Assembly: GCA_003550425.1 (NCBI GenBank)
Contig: PUKE01000285.1
Span: 1 to 34,784, forward strand
Length of the DNA stretch: 34,784 bases
Direction of reading: 5' to 3'
Origin: Nitriliruptoria bacterium
GTDB lineage: Bacteria > Actinomycetota > Nitriliruptoria > Euzebyales > Egibacteraceae
The stretch's first letter is position 1, and each line of letters opens with the position of its first letter. Under the pieces are notes generated by a model, which saw nothing but the letters and a program-made list of their open reading frames with translations, searched no databases and was not told the DNA's origin. The translations under genes were made by a program, and so were the position numbers. This document shows, in pieces, positions 1 to 6,656 of this stretch.

Positions 1-407
1 GCGAGGAGATAGCCGAGCAGGACGGCCTCGTCCTCGTCGAGGCCATCGCCGGCCGCGGCCTCCTCGGCCCCGAAGGCCGCCGAGACCACCGTGTCGCCCG
101 CCTGGATGCTGCCGGCCTCGCGCCAGACGACCTCCCCGTGGTCACCGCGCACGCGCAGCGGGTGGTTGTGGGTCACCTCGAGGCTGCGCCCGGTGCGCAG
201 CGTCAGCCGCACGACGGGCTGGCGGCCGTTGTGGGTGAGCGCGGCGATCCCCTCGAGCGCGCCGCGCTCGTTGACCGCGCGCAGCCCCTGATCGCGGACG
301 TCGGTGACGCGCGAGGCACAGGTGGCGGGCTGGCCGGCGCGCGCGAAGACCTCTTCGATGGTCTCCAGGCCCCGATCGGTCCACAGGGTGGTGCCGGCCA
401 CGAGGCA
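1..407 (-). other. Intein inserted in the RecA Walker A motif (N-terminal splicing domain, start of probable homing endonuclease domain)
   Basis: Block [21 protein letters not shown]; block [15 protein letters not shown] (TxxH); then QAGDTVV and EAVLLGYLL, consistent with LAGLIDADG block C at the window edge. Confidence 0.93.
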
Positions 408-614
408 CTTGCCGCTGCTCTCGGGCCCGTAGATCTCGGTGACGCGCCCACGGGGGACGCCGCCGATGCCCAGCGCCACGTCCAGGCTGATGGCGCCGGT
501 CGGGATCGCCGAGACGGGCTCGGCGACGCCCTCGCCGAGCTTCATCACCGCGCCCTTGCCGTACTGCTTCTCGATCTGGCCGACTGCCATGTCGAGCGCT
601 TTGTCGCGATCCAC
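1..614 (-). CDS. recA: Recombinase RecA, N-terminal extein (69 aa) interrupted by an intein; 3' part runs off the left edge of the window
   Basis: Minus-strand frame open to the window edge (absent from the ORF track because truncated). GTG start at 614: [69 protein letters not shown], then [20 protein letters not shown]... (intein). I translated the frame codon by codon to position 3 and found no stop. Confidence 0.95.
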   Translation of the reverse strand, partial: MDRDKALDMAVGQIEKQYGKGAVMKLGEGVAEPVSAIPTGAISLDVALGIGGVPRGRVTEIYGPESSGKCLVAGTTLWTDRGLETIEEVFARAGQPATCASRVTDVRDQGLRAVNERGALEGIAALTHNGRQPVVRLTLRTGRSLEVTHNHPLRVRGDHGEVVWREAGSIQAGDTVVSAAFGAEEAAAGDGLDEDEAVLLGYLL

Positions 615-727
615 CTGGGTCCTCCTCGCTGGCTGCGGGCGCTGGTTCGGTGACTGGAGCCGCACGGTACCGGTGGGGTGGGACACGGCGACGCAGGCGG
701 CGCCGTGGGCTGTGGATGCCATGCTAG

Positions 728-741
728 CGAACCGGTGTTCG
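728..741. promoter_or_regulatory. SOS/LexA box (CGAACCGGTGTTCG)
   Basis: Matches the Gram-positive/actinobacterial GAAC-N4-GTTC palindrome, extended to CGAAC-N4-GTTCG; ~115 bp upstream of the recA start. Confidence 0.8.
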
Positions 742-891
742 ACCGCGGGGGAGGTCGCGCACCGTCCCGGCCTCGCCTCGCGGGCGCGACCCTGCGCCGG
801 GCAGCGGCGCGCGGCACCATCCTCCCAGCCCGTCCACCCGAGCCCCGCGTGGGCTCCGACGGGCCGCGGCGCCGAGCGCGAGAGGAGCGAG

Positions 892-1857
892 GTGGTGAGC
901 GGGAGCCGACCGACGGCGGTGACCCGAGGCGGGTTCCTGCTCGTGGCCGCCGCCGCGGCGCTGTGGGGCACCGATGGGCTGTTCCGCTTCGGACCCGCCG
1001 AGGGGCTGCCGGCCAGCACGATCGTCGCGGTCGAGCACCTGATCCTCGTGGTGCTGCTCGCGCCGGTGCTCGTGCGCGCCACGCGCCGCGCCCGCGCGAC
1101 GTTCGACCGCGGTGACGTCGTCGCGCTCGTGCTGGTCGGCGTGGGCGCCTCGGCCGTCGCGACGGTGCTGTTCACCGCAGCCTTCGCCTTCGGCGACCCC
1201 AACACCCCGCTGCTGCTCCAGCAGCTGCAGCCGCTGTTCGCGGTCCTCGGCGCGCGGCTGGTCCTCGGCGAGCGACTGCTGCGGCGCTACCCGCTGTTCT
1301 TCGTCGCCGCCGTGGCCGGCGCCTACCTCGTGACCTTCGAGGACCCGAACGACGCCACCATCGCCGGGGCCGCCCCGGCGCTGCTCGCGGCCGCCGCCGC
1401 GGGCCTGTGGGGCATGGGCACGGTCCTCGGGCGGCGCCTGACCGCCAAGGTCACCTTCACCGAGCTGGCAGCGCTGCGGTTCGGCGTGGGGCTGCCGGCC
1501 GCGATCGCGCTGCTGCCGATCGGCGGCGGCGCGGCGGCCGCGGCGACCCTGGACGGCGAGGCGCTCGCCTCCCTGCTCCTCCTCGCGCTCATCCCCGGGC
1601 TGCTCGGGCTCACCGTCTACTACCGAGGGCTGCGCGGCACGCCGGCCTCCAGCGCCACGCTCGCCGAGCTGGCCTTCCCGTTGAGCTCGCTGCTGGTCAA
1701 CTACCTCGCCTTCGGGGCAACCCTGACGCTCACCCAGGGGCTGGGGGTCGCGCTGCTCGCCGGCACGATCGCCGCCATGGGGCTGGCGCACAGCCGCCGG
1801 CCCGAGGCCACCGGCGTGCAGGTGCGCCACAGCGTCGCCGACGCCGGCGGGCGCTGA
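892..1857 (+). CDS. EamA/DMT-superfamily transporter
   Basis: Multiple hydrophobic segments, two EamA-like repeats ([44 protein letters not shown]). GTG starts at 892/895 preceded by a purine-rich RBS (gaggagcgagg). Confidence 0.85.
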   Translation: MVSGSRPTAVTRGGFLLVAAAAALWGTDGLFRFGPAEGLPASTIVAVEHLILVVLLAPVLVRATRRARATFDRGDVVALVLVGVGASAVATVLFTAAFAFGDPNTPLLLQQLQPLFAVLGARLVLGERLLRRYPLFFVAAVAGAYLVTFEDPNDATIAGAAPALLAAAAAGLWGMGTVLGRRLTAKVTFTELAALRFGVGLPAAIALLPIGGGAAAAATLDGEALASLLLLALIPGLLGLTVYYRGLRGTPASSATLAELAFPLSSLLVNYLAFGATLTLTQGLGVALLAGTIAAMGLAHSRRPEATGVQVRHSVADAGGR

Positions 1858-1879
1858 CGGCGCGCGGCGGCGTGGTCGG

Positions 1880-3421
1880 TCACCGGGCCTCGTCGTCGTA
1901 CTCGCGGGCCCGGTGGGCCTGGAGCTCGCGCATCCGACGTCGACCCGGCATCGCCAGCGCCGCGACGAGCGCGAGGAGCAGCACCCCGAAGGCGACCTCG
2001 AACACGCGGTTGTAGGCCGCCTGGGCGGCCTCCACCTCAGCGGGCGTGGACACCGCCGGCGTGATGGTGCCGAGCTGGGCCACGAGCAGCGCGGCGAGGA
2101 TGGCCGTGCCCACCGCGCTGGCGACCTGGCGGTTCAGCGAGCGCAGCGCCGAGGCCTGGGTGATCAGTCGGTTGGGCACCGCGTTGATGCCCGCCACGTT
2201 CAGCGGGATGCGCATGAGGCCGGTGCCGAGCCCCTGGGCCAGCAGCACGCCGGTGATCCACCACACCGACGTCGTCGGGGTGAGGTTGGCCAGCTGCCAG
2301 GTCGTGGCGCACATGATCGACAGGCCGACCAGCAGCGGGCCGCGGGCGCCGACCCGATCGGCGAGCCACCCGCCGACGGTCATGGTCGCCGCGACCCCGA
2401 TGGCCGAGGGCGCCATGATCAGCCCCACGTCCTGGGCCGAGAGGTCGCGCAGCACCTGCAGCTCGACCGGCAGGAAGTTCAGGCGCGCGAAGGTGACCAC
2501 GGTGATCATCCAGACCACCAGCAGGGACACGACGAACGTCGGCGTGGCCAGCAGCCGCGGCTCGACGATCGGGTGAGCGCGGCGCAGCGAGCGACGCCCG
2601 AGCGCCACCAGCACGACGACCCCGAGCACCAGCGCCGCCACCGTCGGCGGGGCGTCGAAGCCCCAGTCGCCGGCCTGGCGAGCGCCGACCACCAGCAGCG
2701 CCACGCCGAGGAACGCCAGCGCCCAGCCGGCGGTGTCCAGCGGTCGGGCCTCGCGTCGCGCCGGGTCGCGCAGCAGGCGCGCGGCCAGCGGCACCGCCAC
2801 CAGGCCGAGCACCACCAGCCCCGCGAAGATCAGCCGCCAGCTGCCCTGGGTGACCACCAGCCCGCCCAGCGGCGGGCCCAGCGCCGGGCCCGCCATCACC
2901 GCGACCCCGCGGATGCCGAGCACCAGGCCGCGACGATGCGGCGGGAACACCGCGAGCACCATCGCCATGCCCAGCGGCATCAGCGCGCCACCGCCAGCCC
3001 CCTGCACGAAGCGCGCGGCCAGCAGCGCCTCGAGCGAGGGCGCGAGGGCGCTGAGCAGCGAGCCGAGGGTGAACACCGACAGGCTCGCCACGTACACGCG
3101 CTTGTGCCCGAAGCGGCCGGCGAACCAGGCGGTGGCCGGCTGCACTGCGACGACGGCCAGCAGGTAGGTGGTGATGACCCAGTCGACGTCGAGCAGGCCA
3201 CCGGGCCCGAGGTCGGCGGAGATCTGCGGCAGCGCCACCCCGAGGATCGTGGTGTTGAGCACCACGAGATAGCTGCCGACCAGCACCACGCCCATGACGA
3301 TCCATGGGCGCCAGCCCGCGCGCGCGGCGCGGACCGCGGCGCCATCGCCCGCGCTGGGGTCGTCGGTAGTCGTGCGGTCGGCGTCCGGGCCGTCTCGGTC
3401 TGGGGGTGGCGACGCGGTCAT
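1880..3421 (-). CDS. DHA2-family (EmrB/QacA-type) MFS drug efflux transporter, 513 aa
   Basis: ~14 TM segments; VVLNTTILGVALPQI, DVDWVITTYLLAVVAVQPATAWFAGRFGHKRVY, ALGPPLGGLV motif C-like. Confidence 0.9.
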   Translation of the reverse strand: MTASPPPDRDGPDADRTTTDDPSAGDGAAVRAARAGWRPWIVMGVVLVGSYLVVLNTTILGVALPQISADLGPGGLLDVDWVITTYLLAVVAVQPATAWFAGRFGHKRVYVASLSVFTLGSLLSALAPSLEALLAARFVQGAGGGALMPLGMAMVLAVFPPHRRGLVLGIRGVAVMAGPALGPPLGGLVVTQGSWRLIFAGLVVLGLVAVPLAARLLRDPARREARPLDTAGWALAFLGVALLVVGARQAGDWGFDAPPTVAALVLGVVVLVALGRRSLRRAHPIVEPRLLATPTFVVSLLVVWMITVVTFARLNFLPVELQVLRDLSAQDVGLIMAPSAIGVAATMTVGGWLADRVGARGPLLVGLSIMCATTWQLANLTPTTSVWWITGVLLAQGLGTGLMRIPLNVAGINAVPNRLITQASALRSLNRQVASAVGTAILAALLVAQLGTITPAVSTPAEVEAAQAAYNRVFEVAFGVLLLALVAALAMPGRRRMRELQAHRAREYDDEAR

Positions 3422-3585
3422 GGGAGCCCCGAGGCTAGCCCGCGGCGGCTGGCCGGCCGCCGCGGCCGCGGCCGCGGCGCGCCCCTATCCGCACGGTGTG
3501 TCGGCCGCGCGGCGAGAACACGGCCTTGGACGACACAGCTCGAGCGAGACGCCGGGCGTGGATCGCGATCAGGCCGCGCATCACG

Positions 3586-3601
3586 GGTGTGACGACACAC
3601 C
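3586..3601. promoter_or_regulatory. Operator-like palindrome GGTGTG-ACGA-CACACC
   Basis: Perfect 6-bp inverted repeat around a 4-bp centre, ~165 bp upstream of the MFS start. Confidence 0.45.
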
Positions 3602-3641
3602 TGGGCAGACCGCGGGGCCGGCGGCGACGACACACCTGGGC
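3591..3641. repeat. Direct repeat gacgacacacctgggc x2 (3591-3606, 3626-3641), 35-bp spacing
   Basis: 16/16 identical copies in the gap between the MFS and HTH_42 genes; a shorter related copy (gacgacacagct) lies near 3530. Confidence 0.85.
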
Positions 3642-3659
3642 GGACAGCGGGCGCGGCGG

Positions 3660-4766
3660 TCAGGCCGGGTCGGCGACCTCGACCTCGGTCGACTCGCCGG
3701 CGAGGGCGAGCAGCGCGAGCATGCGGTCGGCCTCGGCGAGCAGCCCGGCGCGGTCGGCCTCGGCCAGCAGCGCGAAGGGCTCCAGGACCACCCTGACGTG
3801 GTCGGGGGCACGATCGATGCGCCAGGTGCCCGCCACGAACCCGTCGATCAGCAGGGTGGGCTGCACGCGCGCGCCGGCGCGGAACACCCGCGGGCGTCGC
3901 TGCGGCGGGATGATCCGGCTGCGGTCGTCGTGGGCCATGAGGACGTTGTCGTAGGCGGGCAGCAGCCGCGGCGGCGCGGGCTCGTCGCCCGCGGGGCGCG
4001 GGGCGCCGGGCACGTCGAACAGCTCCAGGCCCCGCTCGTCGCGCAGGACCTCGAGGTGGGGGCGCAGCTCGGGCAGCACCGCCTGCTGGCGGGTCATGCT
4101 CGTGAAGGCCTGCATGTCCACGACGCCGGCCGGGCCATAGGCGGCGAGGTAGCGCCACAGCAGCGTGGCCTCGTGGGAGACCGAGGCCGGCTCGGCCTCC
4201 AGCCAGTCGGCGGCGGTGGCCAGGCGCGGGGCGTCGTCGTGGTCCCACGTGCCGGCCGGCGGCAGGTGCACCAGTGGCAGGGCGGTGGCCACCGCCCAGG
4301 TCAGCCCGGCCGGGTCCTCGTCCGGCGCATGCGCGGCGAGCACCGCGCCGAGCTCGGCGTCGGTCAGCGGGTCGGATGCCAGCGCGGCGCGCGCGACCTC
4401 CACCAGGCGGGGAACGTCGACGCGCTGCCACACCTCCCCGAACAGCCCGCGCGTGGCCCGCTCGAGGGCCGGCTGGACGGCCACGGCCAGCCGCAGCAGG
4501 TCCCGCGCCGACACCAGATGCGCCGCCGCGCGCACGAAGGGGGCCCGCACGAGGCGACGCTGGGCCAGCAGGTCGGCGACCTCGTCGGGGTGATAGGCGC
4601 TGAGGCGAGCCCACAGCCCGAGGTGGGGCGGCTCGGCCTCCTGGGCCTGGACCGCCACCAGGTGCTCGATGGCGGCCAGTGGGTCCAGCGTGGCGCGCTC
4701 CAGCAGCAGTTGGCGCGCGAGCAGCGCCCGGTTCAGCTCGCGGCGGGTGAGGACCGTGTCGGACAT
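3660..4766 (-). CDS. Winged-helix HTH_42 (DUF1006/AlkZ-like) protein, putative DNA glycosylase, 368 aa
   Basis: RRELNRALLARQLLLER...IEHLVAVQAQEAEPPHLGLWARL, FVRAAAHLVSARDL, RVFRAGARVQPTLLIDGFVAGTW are characteristic of the HTH_42 family; Q40-A-Q42 matches the Q-aliphatic-Q motif of AlkZ-like glycosylases. Confidence 0.85.
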   Translation of the reverse strand: MSDTVLTRRELNRALLARQLLLERATLDPLAAIEHLVAVQAQEAEPPHLGLWARLSAYHPDEVADLLAQRRLVRAPFVRAAAHLVSARDLLRLAVAVQPALERATRGLFGEVWQRVDVPRLVEVARAALASDPLTDAELGAVLAAHAPDEDPAGLTWAVATALPLVHLPPAGTWDHDDAPRLATAADWLEAEPASVSHEATLLWRYLAAYGPAGVVDMQAFTSMTRQQAVLPELRPHLEVLRDERGLELFDVPGAPRPAGDEPAPPRLLPAYDNVLMAHDDRSRIIPPQRRPRVFRAGARVQPTLLIDGFVAGTWRIDRAPDHVRVVLEPFALLAEADRAGLLAEADRMLALLALAGESTEVEVADPA

Positions 4767-4835
4767 GGCGGCGCTCGGGGCTCGGGGGTCTGGGGTCGGG
4801 ATCAGGGCGCTGGGCGCTGGGCTCTTGGCTCGAGG

Positions 4836-6122
4836 TCAGGTGCGCGGGGGGTCGGTCTCGCCGGCCAAGACCCGGCGGGCGAGGTCGAGCGCCGTGGCCG
4901 AGGCCATCCGCTGGATCTCCACCCGGGTGCGGGCGGGCACCTGACGGCGACGGTGCCGCTCGGCCGCGGGCTCCTGCCGTCCGTCCCAGACCGCGGCGAT
5001 GACGGTGCCGACCTCGGCGTCGCCCTGGGGCTCCGGTCCCGCGACGCCGACCAGCCCGAGGCCGACGTCGGCGCCGCACCGCTGCGCCGCGCCACGCGCC
5101 AGGGCGGCCGCCACCGCCTCGTCGACCGGGCCCCTGGCGGCGAGCAGGTCGCGGTCGACCCCGCCCAGCGTCGCCTTGAGGTCGGTGGCGTAGCACAGCA
5201 GCCCGCCGCGGAACCAGGCGCTCGCGCCGGGCACGGCCACCAGCCGCTCCCCCACGCGCCCGGCGGTGAGCGACTCGGCGACCGCGAGGGTGTGCCCACC
5301 GGCGGCGAGGAGGCGGGCGACCTGGTGCTCGGGCCCCTCGTCGTCGATGCCGGCCACCGCCGGGCCGAGGCGACCCGCGATCGCGTCGACGACCGGCTGC
5401 GAGCGGGCGACGGCCTCCTCGCGGGTGGCGTCCTTGGCCGTGACGCGCACGCGCACCTCGCCGCCCGAGGCGAGGAACGCCACGGTCGGGTTCGCGCGAC
5501 CGTGCTCGTCCTCCAGGCCGGCGACGAGGTCGCCGAGGCGGTCGGCGACGTCGGACTCCCCGATCCCCGACGTGCGGACCAGGCGGCTGATCGTCGCGCC
5601 CTGACCGGCGGCCTCGGACAGGGCGGGCAGCAGATCGCGGTGCGCGAGCTCGTGAAGCTCCCATGGCGGCCCCGGCAGGCACCAGACCTCGGTGCCATCA
5701 GCGAGCGTCACCACGAAGCCGGCGGCCGTGCCGGCGGGCCACAGCACCCGCGCGCCCGCGGGCAGGTCGCACTGGACGAGGTTGCGCTCGGGCATCGACC
5801 GGTGCATGCGGGCGAAGCGCTCGCGCAGGTGGTCCACGAGCCCCTGGTGGCGCTCGAGGGGCACCCCGGCGAGGTCGGCGACCACGAAGCGGGTGAGGTC
5901 GTCCTGCGTGGGGCCCAGCCCGCCGCCGACGATCACGACGTCGGCCCGGTCGGCGGCCTCCGCCAGGGCCGCGGCGAGCCGCTCGGGGTTGTCGCCGACG
6001 ACGGTGTGGCGGTGCACGTCGACGCCGATCTCGGCCAGGCGGCTGGTCAGCCACGTCGAGTTGGTGTCGACGATGTCCCCCAGCAGCAGCTCGCTGCCGA
6101 CGGCGACGATCTCTGCGCGCAA
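4836..6122 (-). CDS. cinA: CinA family protein (competence/damage-inducible; MocF-like + NMN deamidase domains)
   Basis: TTG start at 6122: LRAEIVAVGSELLLGDIVDTNSTWLTSRLAEIGVDVHRHTVVGDN...GGLGPTQDDLTR; C-terminal VAESLTAGRVGERLVAVPGASAWFRGGLLCY. Confidence 0.93.
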   Translation of the reverse strand: MRAEIVAVGSELLLGDIVDTNSTWLTSRLAEIGVDVHRHTVVGDNPERLAAALAEAADRADVVIVGGGLGPTQDDLTRFVVADLAGVPLERHQGLVDHLRERFARMHRSMPERNLVQCDLPAGARVLWPAGTAAGFVVTLADGTEVWCLPGPPWELHELAHRDLLPALSEAAGQGATISRLVRTSGIGESDVADRLGDLVAGLEDEHGRANPTVAFLASGGEVRVRVTAKDATREEAVARSQPVVDAIAGRLGPAVAGIDDEGPEHQVARLLAAGGHTLAVAESLTAGRVGERLVAVPGASAWFRGGLLCYATDLKATLGGVDRDLLAARGPVDEAVAAALARGAAQRCGADVGLGLVGVAGPEPQGDAEVGTVIAAVWDGRQEPAAERHRRRQVPARTRVEIQRMASATALDLARRVLAGETDPPRT

Positions 6123-6204
6123 CGGGGCCTCGGAGGGGTGGCGGGGCGGGCTCGGGCGGCCGCGCAGTATAGGCCGCCGTCGTGCGCGCGCCCCGCGGGG
6201 GCGC

Positions 6205-6532
6205 TGTGCACCCAGTGGCCCCCTGGCCTGCGCTCTGGGTGCAGATCCGACCACCACACGGCCGCTGTGCACCCAGTCGCCGGCGGGACGCCCGAACGGA
6301 GGGCCGATGTGCACCCAGTGGCCCCCTGGCCTGCGCTCTGGGTGCAGATCCGACCACCACACGGCCGCTGTGCACCCAGTCGCCGGCGGGGCCAGGGAAC
6401 GAAGGGCCGATGCGCACCCAGTGGCCGCCTGGCCTGCGCTCTGGGTGCAGATCCGACCACCACGCGGCCGCTGTGCACCCAGTCGCCGGCGGGACGCCCG
6501 ACCGGGTGCACGAACGACCACATGTGGTCCGA
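6205..6532. repeat. 103-bp tandem repeat array (~3 units: 6205, 6308, 6411), each containing TGCACCCAG / CTGGGTGCA / TGCACCCAG
   Basis: TGTGCACCCAGTGGCC(C/G)CCTGGCCTGCGCTCTGGGTGCAGATCCGACCACCAC(A/G)CGGCCGCTGTGCACCCAGTCGCCGGCGGG recurs with exact 103-bp period; the third unit is longer and ends at the palindrome 6504-6541. Confidence 0.95.
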
Positions 6533-6541
6533 TGTGCACCC
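6504..6541. repeat. 38-bp symmetric interrupted palindrome GGGTGCAC-N4-GACCACATGTGGTC-N4-GTGCACCC
   Basis: Both 8-bp arms and the 14-bp core are perfect and share one centre (6522/6523). Confidence 0.9.
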
Positions 6542-6656
6542 AGTCGTGGGCAGCGGGGCAGCGGGGCGGCGCGGCAGCGGGGGCGGGCAGCCGGCGGCGC
6601 GGCGGGCGGCGGGGCGGCGCGGCGGGCGGCAGGGCGCCGGGGGCGGCGACCGGCCG

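Noticed and set aside
439-891. N-terminal extension of the EamA ORF
   Set aside because: It is antisense to recA and spans the SOS box; a GTG with RBS at 892/895 fits the transporter start.
6123-6539. N-terminal extension of the cinA ORF through the repeat array
   Set aside because: The repeat period (103 bp) is not in frame, so translation would change frame each unit; the CinA family start (LRAEIVAVGSELLLGD) fits a TTG at 6122.
6205-6541. CRISPR array
   Set aside because: Units are 103-bp tandem duplications with no unique spacers and internal inverted repeats; no cas genes nearby.
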